From Pyrenochaeta sp. MPI-SDFR-AT-0127 (taxonomy: Eukaryota; Ascomycota; Dothideomycetes; Pleosporales; Cucurbitariaceae), in assembly GCA_020747015.1 (NCBI GenBank), contig JAGTJM010000001.1, positions 1,178,001-1,242,000 of the forward strand: 64,000 nt of DNA, given 5' to 3'. The notes below the pieces were generated by a model. The model ran no database searches, was not told the origin of the DNA, and was given only the letters and a program-made list of their open reading frames with translations. Each line of letters starts with the position of its first letter. Position 1 is the first letter of the stretch. Of this stretch, positions 11,005 to 22,232 are shown piece by piece. The position numbers and the translations under genes are program-made.

Positions 11005-12292
11005 ATGACCGCAGGCTCCAGTGCGCGCGCTGGCGTCGCTCCCCGCAGCCATGACCACAGCGACAGCGACAGCGACAGCTCCTCCGATGGCCACCAGCAG
11101 CCCAACAAGGCTCCCGCGACGGGCGTACAGGCGGCGGGCATGCGGGCGGTGGCAGCACGCATGGTCGCCTTTTACTTTCGCGCCCCCGTCAAGGCCTTCT
11201 TCCGCGGCAGGATCGACTACATGGGCTATGCGAGAGCCATCAACCCGCACTTCACCGCAGAGGCAAAATGGTCGTGGAGAATGACAACCCCAGCCGTTCT
11301 GGCGCATGCTGTCCGGGTTGAGGGATGGGGCTTCATTCCAAAGCAGGTCCTGCCGCCGTTGATGGCCAACACTTGGTACGCAGAAGCAGCAGCAATGGAG
11401 GTCAGGTGCACCGTAACTGACATGATGCAGTATTGGAGCAGTGCTCTACACGGTATATCTCCACAGCTTATCCTCCCTACATGAGCCTTCCTCGCACCAG
11501 ACTAAACGTGTCTTCCCTCCCCCACCTCCATCTGTCACCTTCACGGCAGGCCTCGTCGCGGGCGGGATCCAGTCGGTCGTGGCTGCACCTTTTGATGCCT
11601 TACAAACCCGCTTCCGCACCGCAGATATCCTCGAGGGCAAGCATAAGACCATGTGGCATTATGCCGGCCACAAGCTACGTTCGATTGGCCTGCAAGGCAT
11701 CTTCGCTGGCTGGACTTTGAGCTTCTTCAAGGATGCCTTTGGCGCCGCCGTCTTCTTTGGCACTTTCGAGACGGTCAAGAGCCAAGCGTACTACGAATAC
11801 GTCAACCGCTATTACAGCAGTAGGACGCGTGACACCCTCCTGGAGAAGTCCATTCCGTACCTAGACGAGAACGATAGCCGGCCTGTCATCAAGCCTCACT
11901 ATATGCTCGAGCCCATGTTTTTGTTGTTGGCTGGTGTATCTGCCTCTATCACTTCCCAGCTTATTCAGCATCCACTCACAGAAATACAAGATGTCCACTT
12001 TCGCCGGCTCGAGACACTAGACTTCCAGGCTCTTGAGGAGAACAAGCCCTCACAAATCATGCGTCGTTACTACCACGCCTACGAAGAGACTTTTACCCAG
12101 TGCAGGCGCTTAGCCAAGCGAGCCGGCGGCTGGAGACGCTACCTGTATCGAGACTTCTTCATGAGCACTATCCGGCAGGTCCCCAGCACCAGCGCAGGTT
12201 TGATCGTCTTCGAAATAGTCCGGCGAAAGTATTCCTTTGAGAACGAAGAGGTCATCATCAACCATGAGGATGCGCGCATTCTCCTGAACTAA
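11005..12292 (+). CDS. Mitochondrial carrier family protein
   Basis: Exons 11005-11375 and 11431-12292; the 55-nt intron (GTACGC, CTGAC, GCAG) restores NTCIGAVLYT. The 410-residue product has a disordered Ser/Asp-rich N-terminus (encoded by a GACAGC repeat) and then solute-carrier-like repeats: a first repeat around PLMANTCIGAVLYTVYL, a second with AGLVAGGIQSVVAAPFDALQTRF (the P-x-D/E-x-L/K-x-R signature of the family) and GLQGIFAGWTLSFFKDAFGAAVFF, and a weak third near TSQLIQHPLTEIQDVHFRRL. It should sit in the inner mitochondrial membrane. The substrate is unknown; the first repeat lacks a clear signature, so it is a divergent fungal member. Confidence 0.85.
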
Positions 12293-12957
12293 AGGAAAGG
12301 AAAAGAGAATAGACTTCACATTGTACATTATTGTATATGATATTCACGATAGGTCGGGCATTTTCACGCATAGCATAGCATTACACATAGACGGGACCTC
12401 ACTTCTCTAGACAGCGAATTATATAGGGCATCATAAGCATACATATCCCCACACTCAACATCGTGGCGCAAATAAGAAGAATCAAACCAACATCTGGCCT
12501 GAACCAGAACAAGAATTCATCGTATCAATTCTCTATCTTTCCATGAGACAGTATTTGAGAGACCTCACAAAATGCTAGTAACGGGACTAGTGATCTTTTA
12601 GTTTGTCTTTGCTGCCTCTCGGCGAGTAACACAGACCTCAGAATGTTTTCTTGCCCGGACATCTGAACATTGACTCTGGCCCTCGATGTAAAGTCATCTC
12701 CAGTGCCTGCATTAAAGAATGTCAAACAATGTAGAAACCACTATGATGCACGTCAATCATTTTATAAATTGGACATATGCTGCTGTTCTAAGTTTCCATA
12801 CTTGGCTACCCTACCCTTACCATTGAAATGCAATTGTTAAAAAAAAGGGCCCTAAGAATGTATGTCACTGAGGAAAATGCCGAGCGAAAAGTTGTAGACA
12901 AATGGTACACGCACGCCCGCTTTGATCGAGTCTGATGTTTTTTTATTCAACTCCCCT
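12293..12957. other. Convergent intergenic region
   Basis: 665 bp between two facing stop codons, fairly AT-rich and probably the two 3' UTRs. I see nothing coding. Confidence 0.45.
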
Positions 12958-14179
12958 TCACAGTAAACGGTCCTCGGGCACTAGGTCGACCAGTCTTGGG
13001 CGTGGGCGAGGCCTCGTCACTGTAATGGTGCCAATGTGCTGCGTTGCAGTTGAGGTTACTCGAACTGTAGTCGTGACCTCCGGCGTACTACTAAATTGTC
13101 AGACTCAGCCTCTAACATGCGTAAGAGTCAACGTACCTAATCGGCCTATGCAGCAAGTGCTTAGTGATGAAGACGGTCGAAACCAGTTGCTGGGTGCTTC
13201 GAATCGTCTTCAACGGCTTCCTCCACGAGCTCACGCTTTCCGTCTCGATTTCAGTTTCGAGCAGGAGGATGGTGGAGAGGTCAATGCTTTCCACGGTATC
13301 TGTGATGGTGGAGAGGAGCGTTTCGACATGCAGCGTGCCGGGGCCTGTTACGGTGGTTGAGATTTGAATCGTCCGTTGCGTTGTGGACGTCTTGGTGATG
13401 ACGACAACCTCCCATACCTCCTGGTAACGCATGCACTCGAGATCTCCGTCGTCTAACAACTTGCATACCTTTACATCGACATCGGAGGGTGTTTTGCCTG
13501 CTGTCAATGACTGCCATGGAGCGAGCCAGTAGGTGAACATGCGTCTGACGGTAGGTGCGGGTGTGATGAGCGAATAGTTCGCTGTCGCCACTGGTATAGC
13601 CGTCTCCAGCGTGAATCCGCATTCAGACGAGAAAGTAATTTGTTGATCACAGTCTGTGACTGTTACCTTTGAAGCTAGCCCGGTGAGTGTAGTTGCGCAG
13701 ACGGTTGTTTCTATTGGTGTAAAGGCTGTCTCGCATTTTTGGGTGCCTTCGATGACTGTAGTGTAGCGGGTCGTTTCGTTCACGTATGGAGGGCCTGTTA
13801 TCGGGAGGAGTGCTATTGGAGGTCCAATACACCACGTCATCTCAGGGATGTAGGAGGTAACAACCTGGCTCTGTGTAGTAATTTCCACCGGGGAGGCATC
13901 TGGCGATGGGAAAATGATTTGGTGTACAGTGCGCGTTGGAGTTGAACTTGGTAATGATTCTGTGGTAGTATATGTGCTAGTCTCTGTGATTGTATACGTG
14001 TTAGACTCTGTGATGGTGTAGTTGATGGTCACTGGTGCCTGTAGAAGGCCGCCGAGGTTTTGAGTGACGTTGAAGACTTCATGTGGGAGGCCATGCTGTG
14101 CATTTGCAAGTGCATATCGGAATTGTAGTAGCAGTGCAATGGTGTGGAGCATATCGTGGAAATGTGATGATCTTGTCAT
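12958..14179 (-). CDS. Thr/Ser-rich secreted protein
   Basis: Exons 13137-14179 and 12958-13090; the 45-nt intron (GTACGT, CTGAC, TTTAG) keeps the frame open to a TGA at 12958. The product is 391 residues. A hydrophobic N-terminus (MLHTIALLLQFRYALANA) acts as signal peptide, with cleavage likely before QHG. The mature chain is rich in Thr and Ser, with a TYTITETSTYTTTES repeat, several N-glycosylation sequons (NVT, NYT, NET, NYS) and scattered cysteines, like O-mannosylated cell-wall proteins. No GPI signal is seen at the C-terminus, which ends RPRPRPRLVDLVPEDRLL. ATG 14179 or 14152 could be the start. Function is unknown. Confidence 0.75.
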
Positions 14180-14968
14180 ATTGCAATATCGAAAAACGCC
14201 AGTATCGGCCGTTAAGGAGAGAGAAATGACTTACACTCATCAGGTACGTCTGGGGTAAATGTTGGCGCGGTATCGCGTGAGGAATGAACGCGTGGTGATA
14301 CGATCCCGCTCCCTTGCTCATAGGCAGGACAAGTTAGTTAGTATCGCGAAACTTCGTCCTACCATATGCGTTGTTCTAGAAGTTGCGGAAGTACAGCCTA
14401 AAGTGCAAAGTGGAAGCATCTTCTAACGCAGGTCAAATCGGGTACCGTGACGCGAGGGAGAGCACTCCAGCTGCAGCACGTTTCCTTTCTGGAATATCGA
14501 CACATGAGAGGATATCAAAGAAAACAATGTACATATGGATAGCTTCCAGGTCTTTCTCGATGAGATGGCGTCACAACGGACAGAAGTCGAGAGATGGACT
14601 TCAACTCGACATTGACATTGACATTGACATTGTGTAAGCAATGCCGCATTTCCGAAGCTCAGAGGTATATCCGTAGCCGATGCCCTCGATCCGCTGCGCA
14701 TATCCGAAAAGCTGTGCCGGGAGTGTTTCTTCTGGGAGACACCTACTTCGATATTACCACCCGCTCTGAGTCCTCATTCCGCTTACCAATGGTTCATGAG
14801 GGGCTTCTGATTACGACATTGAACCCCTCATTCGCCCCTAATCTAAACATTGGGCAATTGGCTTTCTATGCAACAAGAGGCTTCTAACATATGCTCTATA
14901 CACTAAAACTTCCTCCTTCTAGTGTTTTACTCTCTATATAGAAACCCACCGAGCAATCTGGATGTGCA
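14180..14968. other. Divergent intergenic region
   Basis: 789 bp between two outward-facing starts. It contains the GACATT microsatellite and a TATATAG at 14935-14941, only about 28 bp before the dehydrogenase ATG. That is close enough that transcription may start almost at the start codon. Open frames here look random. Confidence 0.4.
14608..14631 (+). repeat. Microsatellite (GACATT)x4
   Basis: Four perfect tandem copies of GACATT lie in the non-coding DNA upstream of the dehydrogenase gene. Confidence 0.9.
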
Positions 14969-16120
14969 ATGGCCGCTTCACTACCTATCAAGCTCGCTGT
15001 CTTGGATGACTACCACAACATCGCCGCAGAGCACTTCTCACACATTGACCCCTCAAAAGTAGACATCACAGTCTTTAATGATACTCTCCCATCATACTCG
15101 CACCCTAAGACTACAGATGAGGAACGCAAAGCCCTTGTTGACCGCCTCAAGCCATTTTCTGCCTTCTCCACCATGCGCGAGCGGACTGCACTTCCAGGAG
15201 TTCTCCTTCGCCAGTTACCAAATCTCAAGTTCATCTTCGCAACAGGCGGCAAATTTGAGAGTTGGGATCTTGAAACAGCAAAAGAGCTAGGTATCATAGT
15301 GTGTACAGCATCAGGCCAGGGAAGGACTGATGGAAGAGGTAGCGGCCATTCTCCGCGCTCATTGCCTTTAAAGCAAGGTGGCGGACACCCCACGACACAG
15401 CACGTATGGGCGCTGATCCTGGCTTTGGCGCGGAACGTCGCCGCTGATGATGCAGTTGTAAAAGGCAGGGGACGAGCGGCAGGTTGGCAGACGGAGCTTG
15501 CGATTGGCCTACAAGGGAAAACCCTGGGCTTGGTTGGCCTAGGAAGGATTGGAGCGCATGTAGCAAGAGTAGGGGTGCTCGCATTTGGCATGAAGGTTAC
15601 TTGCTGGAGCGCGAACTTGACTCAGGAGAAGGCGGACCAGCTGGCTGAAGAAGCTGGTCTGCCAATTACTGGAGGTGGCATTGCGGGTGAGAATGAGAAG
15701 ACGTTCAAAGCGGTTGGCAAAGAAGAGCTGTTCAGGAATTCTGATGTGGTGACAGTACATTATGTACTCAGTGAACGATCACGAGGCATTGTAGGTGCGC
15801 AAGAGTTGGACTGGATGAAAACTTCGGGCCTCTTGATCAACACATCTCGAGGGCCACTCGTTGACGAAGGAGCTCTTTTGGATACAGTGCGAAACGGGCG
15901 TATCCGGGGTGTTGCGCTTGATGTGTTTGATCTTGAACCTCTACCAGCTGACAGCCCTTGGCGGACTGAAGATTGGGATGCAAAGGGTAGGAGTAGGACA
16001 TTACTGACGCCGCATATGGGCTATGTGGAAGAAGGTACGCTTACTATATGGTATGAAGAAACGGCCGAGAACCTGGAGAGACTGGTTGATGGTAGAGAGC
16101 TCCTGCATCGCATCACGTAG
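14969..16120 (+). CDS. D-isomer-specific 2-hydroxyacid dehydrogenase
   Basis: 383 residues as one open frame, ATG at 14969. The family oxidises D-2-hydroxyacids or reduces 2-ketoacids with NAD(P). The Rossmann signature GKTLGLVGLGRIGAHVAR, the segment LLINTSRGPLVDEGAL with the catalytic Arg, the region GVALDVFDLEPLP with the catalytic Glu, and TPHMGYVEEG with the catalytic His are all present. A 39-nt stretch at 15339-15377 starts GTAGCG, ends CAAG and is in frame. Removing it gives GRGGGHPTTQHVWALILAL, which looks more like the family, so it may be a very short intron. The exact substrate cannot be told. Confidence 0.9.
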   Translation: MAASLPIKLAVLDDYHNIAAEHFSHIDPSKVDITVFNDTLPSYSHPKTTDEERKALVDRLKPFSAFSTMRERTALPGVLLRQLPNLKFIFATGGKFESWDLETAKELGIIVCTASGQGRTDGRGSGHSPRSLPLKQGGGHPTTQHVWALILALARNVAADDAVVKGRGRAAGWQTELAIGLQGKTLGLVGLGRIGAHVARVGVLAFGMKVTCWSANLTQEKADQLAEEAGLPITGGGIAGENEKTFKAVGKEELFRNSDVVTVHYVLSERSRGIVGAQELDWMKTSGLLINTSRGPLVDEGALLDTVRNGRIRGVALDVFDLEPLPADSPWRTEDWDAKGRSRTLLTPHMGYVEEGTLTIWYEETAENLERLVDGRELLHRIT

Positions 16121-16926
16121 GAGTGGCTGTGGAGACTACTTTGTGGGACATCAGCGAATTTGATAATTGATATCTAGCTCGACGTGCTAGACCCAGCAAT
16201 CATATCTATGAGACTCTACATCGCTTTTTCCGTTACTATCCAAACCTTCGTTGTGCCAGAGACGCAGCCATGTGAGTCGTTCGATTGAAACGCTCTTGGG
16301 TCAACATCTTACAGTTTTGTGAGACGGACAGCCGGTTGTACTAGCTTACCCCAACCGTCTATACATCATACCAAGGGCGGGAATCATGTTTAGGCACATT
16401 CCCCGCAATGGGCTTTACCCAGTCCAGAAATCCGCAGCTCTTCAGGTGGCCGCTTGCGGTCGAATATCAGGACGTGGGCAGGGCCGAGTGTTCAAAGCTT
16501 CTGCAGATGATTGGGGTCAGATGGACTCGTACGTCGTGTTTGTCTCGGTTCCACCTGACATTGGGCCACAGGAGAAGAGCGTGACCGGAGGGGCATCCCA
16601 AGAGGCATAGCATGGTGATAGGGACCATGTGATCTGTTTCCGGCCGCAAGTACGTCATCGCAAATGTCGGACGTACATGGGCGTGCAATGACTGAACAGA
16701 CACGAGGAGTGACGAGGACAGCGCGGTTTGTGCTGAGTCTTATCCGTCTCTGCACCGCAAAGACGTCTCGGAAGCCATTGTCAGAGCGACGACGGCGGTG
16801 GGGGGCGGTGGAAGGTTGGTGGTGAGGGCTACGGCTAACCGGATTGGCGGTGCTCTAGCGCCAATTTCGCGCGTCTGATCCGCCTTCTCCAAACATCATG
16901 TCCTCGGGCAAAGCTCCAGCACCACC
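16121..16926. other. Intergenic, promoter of the glycosyltransferase
   Basis: 806 bp; its last part (16780-16926) is G/C-rich and probably the core promoter and leader of the next gene. I find no supported coding frame. Confidence 0.4.
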
Positions 16927-18261
16927 ATGATGGTGCGATTGACGCCGCTGCGCCTGCTGTGCGCCGCCATAGTGCTCTGCTTCTTCTTCTTTTCGTCCCT
17001 GATACCCCGCGTGTTCCGGGGCGAGCGTGGCTATGACATGCTCACGGAGCGCCCCCCTCCCGCTCGACCCGGCCCCGTCCCAAAGGTACACTTTGGCGAG
17101 GAATGCTCTCCGTTCACCGCCGGGGTCATGGACGATGTCACCATAGTGCTGAAGATTGGCGCGGGAGAAGCGGCGACCCAGCTGCCGGCCTACTTGAACA
17201 GGCTGGGAAGATGCAAGCAGGACCTGGTCATCTTCTCGGATCGCAAAGACCACTACAATGGCTTCGACATCGCCGACGCCCTCGCCCACCTGCGCCCCGA
17301 ATACAAATTCAACAACCCCGACTTTGACGTGTACGACCGCATCCAGGCCGCCAACACCACCGAGGGCAAGTCGGACGAAGGCTGGCGGCTGGACAAGTAC
17401 AAGTTCCTGCCCATGATGGAGTGGACGTCATACATGCGGCCCGAGTCGCACTGGTACGTCTTCGTCGAACTGGATACGTACGTCAACTACGACAACTTGT
17501 ACCGGTTTCTGACCCACTTCAACCCCAAAACCGCCTACTACTTTGGCTCTCCTGTCTGGCCCAAGAAGAAGACCATCTTCGCCCACGGTGGCAGCGGCTT
17601 CATTCTGTCACGGGCAGCGCTGGATAAGATCATGGCCCTCGGTAGAATGTTTGGCGAGAATAAGCACTTTCCGGGGACGCATTTCTTTGGTGTAGACATC
17701 AAAAAGCAATGTTGTGGCGACGAGGTCCTGGCACAAGTCTTGAAAAAGAGTGGTGTACCACTTCGAGGCTACTGGCCCATGTTCAACGGCGAGAAGCCCT
17801 TTACGGTGCGCTTCAACAGAGAACAGTGGTGCGAGGCCATCATCACATTACACCATCTGCAGGAAGACGATTTCACCACACTGACACAGTGGGAAGCTGC
17901 TCGGTCACATCCCAACAGGCCATTGACGTTTGAGGAATTGTTCACAATTATCGAGCCACATCTACAAGAAAAGGCAGACGACTGGTCCAACATGTCAGAG
18001 GATGTCACATACAGAAAGGGCAAGAGCGCAACCAAATCCTTTGACAAATGTCGCAAGGCTTGCGTGAAGGATGGCGATTGCATGCAGTTTGAATACTCGG
18101 GCACTGAGTGCCGACTGGGATACTCTATACGACTTGGTCACCACCAACCACCCAAAGGCGAGCAAAAGTGGACATCAGGATGGATGCTGGGTCGGATCAG
18201 GGCATTCAAACAAGCCCAATCGCCGTGCCAAGGCGCACGTCTTGTCCACGCGAACCCTTGA
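16927..18261 (+). CDS. Type II membrane glycosyltransferase (GT31-like) with Cys-rich C-terminus
   Basis: 444 residues, one exon. Residues about 6-26 form a single hydrophobic anchor (LRLLCAAIVLCFFFFSSLIP) after a short basic N-terminus, the layout of a Golgi type II enzyme. The lumenal domain carries HWYVFVELDTYVNYDNLYRFL, in which ELDTY takes the place of the metal-binding DxD, then FGSPVWPKK and HGGSGFILSRAALDKI, a hallmark of fungal GT31-like proteins. A C-terminal module with FDKCRKACVKDGDCMQFEY resembles a PAN/apple-type fold. It probably adds a sugar to glycoproteins or wall glycans; the acceptor is unknown. The second ATG (16930) is equally usable. Confidence 0.85.
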   Translation: MMVRLTPLRLLCAAIVLCFFFFSSLIPRVFRGERGYDMLTERPPPARPGPVPKVHFGEECSPFTAGVMDDVTIVLKIGAGEAATQLPAYLNRLGRCKQDLVIFSDRKDHYNGFDIADALAHLRPEYKFNNPDFDVYDRIQAANTTEGKSDEGWRLDKYKFLPMMEWTSYMRPESHWYVFVELDTYVNYDNLYRFLTHFNPKTAYYFGSPVWPKKKTIFAHGGSGFILSRAALDKIMALGRMFGENKHFPGTHFFGVDIKKQCCGDEVLAQVLKKSGVPLRGYWPMFNGEKPFTVRFNREQWCEAIITLHHLQEDDFTTLTQWEAARSHPNRPLTFEELFTIIEPHLQEKADDWSNMSEDVTYRKGKSATKSFDKCRKACVKDGDCMQFEYSGTECRLGYSIRLGHHQPPKGEQKWTSGWMLGRIRAFKQAQSPCQGARLVHANP

Positions 18262-19597
18262 GCGGAAACACTTTGAAGCAAGAGACAACACTATGGTCTC
18301 TTCTTGTACGATTTATGGCATTGTATGGCGTTTGATACCCACGAGCGTCACAATCGACGCAGCATTGTATACACTGGTCGGCGTGTTGTTACATTTGGGC
18401 TTCGGCTTCAGGTCAGGCGTTCCGGTTGAACAATTTCTTAGGCAAAACTGGCGCTCATTGTTACCTCTGACGCGCGACGTTCAGTAGAGCGAAAGAAGGA
18501 ACAAGATATTTCTCGTTTCGATTTTCAGGTCATGACTAATCCGACAAATACACGCTCCTGGTGTGCATTTGCAAGAACGGACAAGGTTGGGCAGTAGTTT
18601 GGGTCTTAGGTACGACCACTCTGTCTTTGAGGTAGATGTAATTGATTGGTACCACTAAATGTTCTGCGCCTTTCATGAGCTTTGCACGTTGCCAATCATC
18701 CCACTGGTCCTCCAACATGGTCCATTCCTCTTGTTTTCAAGTAACATATTGCGCCAGACTAGCAACGAATGCACGTCACAACGCAAGCGACAATGCAGAC
18801 CTGAAGAGTTAAGAATACCAGGTAGAGGCATGAGGCGGGATTCGGTATTGACTTGAGCTTCCTCTTCATTCTACCACTGGAACGTGTGACAATAGATCCC
18901 AAAGAATCAGCTGCTCCATTCCAAGATCATCATCACCAAGCTAGAGGTCCCCCACGTAGAGAAGTCTTATCCTGAGTAACGTCAACATTATCATCTCTGC
19001 ATGAACCGCTACGTACAAGTATACCTAGGCCTTGCCTACGAATGTTATCTTCCGTGTAGAGAAACGTACATGCGCTACACAATGCTATAGTCGCCACGAT
19101 GGACGTGCGTTTTGGGAGCGACATCGGCTGAAGCTGAGGGTAGGAGATCAGAAATTCAACCACTGAATTAGGAGTTGTGTAGTATGGTCTTGACGTGCAT
19201 TGCTGCATAAATCAGAACGTGGAGCAGGGAGTAGCTGAATCCACGTACCGTCTGCGATATCATGGTAGATATTACGCAGAGCTAGAGTGCGACCAAAGCC
19301 AGATAGAGTCGATGATGTTGGCGCCCTGTGAGGCATCTCAGTACACAAGGCTTCTATTCTTTAGGAAGGTCTTGGCTGACTTGTATCATGTGGACTGGTG
19401 AGAGCCATTTGTAGTGAAACCGAGCGATTAATACCGCCTACAACACCTGGAGGCTGGTAGAACTTAATCATTGGATGTAGCATTGACTGTATGAAACCCT
19501 TTACTCATACTTCATAGATTGAATTGGTGGTTGCCTACTGAATGCGGCACACTAATCTGCGCTATGAACTTCGTGGGGTGTATTTGAACTCATAACA
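18262..19597. other. Intergenic, no supported gene
   Basis: About 1.3 kb between facing 3' ends. A 63-codon minus frame at 18933-19124 starts with a basic, then hydrophobic stretch (MSLPKRTSIVATIALC), but its remainder is unconvincing. I do not call a gene. Confidence 0.4.
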
Positions 19598-22232
19598 CTA
19601 TAGCGGGTTCGTCACGACCCGGGCTTGCTTTGTGACATCTTCCTGGCCACTTAAATCTGTACTCCTACCCACGAAACTAACAAAGTGGTGACCTCCAGCC
19701 CCGTTTCCATTAATCCCAACTCTTGTGCTTGGGGCTTTCTCGTCAGACTCTGTGAATAGCTGCCATGTAGAGTCAATTTCTGCTGCCTTTTCGGAAACTG
19801 TGTTGTCGAACTTGCTCGCTGCCAGCCCGGCAATAGTGACCATTAACTGCTTGCCGTGCGTTCGTACAAGGCTTGTTTTCCATAGTGATGCGACTAGAAT
19901 GAGGCAATTAAAAGTGATGGATAGCACAAGCAGTGTCCCCAAGGTAAACAACGGTGCCTTCGGTATACGTGCAACGAGCATCGGAGACCTAACCTGTTCA
20001 GCGATGTTGTCGACTTCATCCATGACAATCGCCGCAAAGGGAAGGTAGTGGAGGTGTAGAGTATCAACCCAGCTTTCCAATGCTGACTCCACGGTCCTGG
20101 CAGTCATTACAGTAGCTGCGCCGCTGTTGAGAAAGGGATCCCAGTCCATCATTGCTGGCAGAAAAATGGCATTGGCCACATCCAAATTGTCAAGCGAGGA
20201 GACATCCGCTGTTCTGATACTCCCATTTACATAAGTGTACGTGAAATTGACAAATTCCGTATGGCAGCCGATGAAACTCGCATAGTGGGCCCCCGATTTA
20301 TCGGCAATCCAGTAAGCAGGTAGCCCATCAAAGGTTGGCTTGACGGTTGAGTCCAGTCGTGAAACAGTGAAGAACGAGTTAGACGCCTCTCGGAAGGTTA
20401 GGGGGTTCTGCCAGTCTTGGTCTTCAAAGTACGAGGTAATCGCACCTACGACCCCACTGTTCGTTGTCGTGGCATTGGCAATGGCATCCGATGATGTAAA
20501 GTTTAATCCAACAAACTTCCCGCAGTGGGCAAGAAAGGCGTTGCCCGACGATCCATCTTGCCGTGGAATGGTGCACCATCTGTCGATGTTTTCGCAAGTT
20601 GAGCGTACCGCAACAGTATTGGCTCGGTAGTCTCGATATTGGTAGACTTGATCAGGTGCAATGTAGGCCATACGTTCTTGCTCTAGGGTGACAAGCTTAA
20701 TGGCTGTTGTGTCATGCCTACCAGATATCAAAGATGCATAGCCAAAGCCATCCACTAGAATAGGAGGTAGGTCAGCAAGACCTGAGGAAACGAGAGCACA
20801 GCTCCAGGTTTGATCAGTTTCGGCAAGGTATTGCGAACTGCAGTTTTGCCAAAGAGTTCGACCGAATTGGAAATAAGAGTCTTCCTGAGAAACTGTACGT
20901 GCCACAGAGAGAGGAACAGTTGAAGTCGTAACATGTAGCCAGGTGTCTGCAGCCCAAATCCCGAGTCTGGATGTTTATCAGAATGGCTAAGCTTCTTTGT
21001 GGCGAAGGATAGGCAACTTACCCAAGCACAGTTGACATCAGTACGACAAAGCCAGCATCGAACAGAAATCGAGCCTGCTTCTCGCGTCGCCGCGAGCAAA
21101 TATACAGTAGATAGTCCAATAACGAACCAATAGTGCCGCTTTTCAAACTGAGAAGGAGCGAAAGCTGATATGGAGTCAGGAGACTATCGTACTCGGCGTT
21201 GGTCGTGTCGCGCTCCAGTCGGTGGCTTTGACGATGCCATATGAGAGTCGTCAAAAACCCTGGCAATAGTAGAGCGATGCTGCTAGTCCATGATGCCACT
21301 GTTGTGTAGCGGGTCGCATCATATTGGATAAAGAATGCCCCTGGGTCATGGCCGCTTTGGTTGAACCAGAAGTCAGACCGTGCATTTGCAGTTGGCTCCA
21401 CCTTGTACTGTAGCAGTAGCGAGACAAGAGCAATTAAGAGAGCGGTGAGAGGACCCAGCGCGGCAAATGTGGCCAACAAAAATAGACGCGGCAGTCGATG
21501 CTTTTTGGTCGCGTTGGCGTCTTGCGGGAGACTGTGATTCTCAGACAAAGATTCAGGCGTGCATTCTGAGGACGCAGTGTCTGTAGGCTCGATATCACTG
21601 TTGTGGGATATAGAGGTGTATTCGTGGTATGTCCAGCGACGCCGTACAGCCCAACCGAGGGCAGTGATAATGAGGAAGGGAATAACGATGCTGAGAACTA
21701 CTCGCCAAACACCCGATGAAGCGCCAGATGGCTGATGTCTCGTTTTTAAGGATTCGGACGTGAAATTTTGGATTGGAGGCAATAATGGTCGCTGATAAGG
21801 TTTATGCGAAGTGAGATGAACCTGAACAGAATCGTTTTGTCTCGTTGACGAGATCCATTCGTTGGAAACTTCGATGCTGATCGTCCACATCCCCTCCGGA
21901 AGCTCTTTGTAAGCCGGCGTCCACCATTTCGTCAGATTTACCAAATGATACCCTTTGGTCGCCGAGATGTTGAACTTTTCATCGGCCCCGAAGCCCTGTA
22001 GATAGTAATACGAGGATTCGCTCGTGACTACCGTATAGTCTGGAGAGTCTACTCCGATACTTTCAACTTTATACGCTGGGCTAAGGCCTTCAACCGTCCA
22101 TGTGAGATTGTATAATTCGTCGACATCAATAACCTCGCCAGGCTGCGGCGCGCTGATCTTAAGTGCTCCAACACCGGCACTTTGAAGTGAAGACAAGGCT
22201 AGCGCCAAAAAAGCTCGATGGTAAGTTCGCAT
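19598..22232 (-). CDS. Large polytopic membrane protein with secreted N-terminal domain, unknown
   Basis: Exons 21022-22232 and 19598-20966; the 55-nt intron (GTAAGT to CCAG) restores STVLGLGIWAADTW. The product is 859 residues. ATG 22232 is chosen because it opens a signal peptide (MRTYHRAFLALALSSLQSAG). An extracellular region follows with N-glycan sites, starting ISAPQPGEVIDVDELYNLTW, like a Kre9/Knh1-type or Ser-Thr-rich GPI-family N-terminal domain. Then come a membrane segment (VVLSIVIPFLIITALGW), a cytosolic linker, three more membrane segments, a second extracellular domain of about 370 residues with several cysteines, and a final segment (TLGTLLVLSITFNCLILVASLW) before a short tail. 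The layout suggests a sensor or wall-associated protein, but that is inference. Confidence 0.78.

Noticed and set aside
18933..19124. 63-codon minus frame beginning MSLPKRTSIVATIALC
   Set aside because: The start resembles a membrane anchor, but the rest is unconvincing and an alternative splice join upstream uses a different frame. Not enough support.
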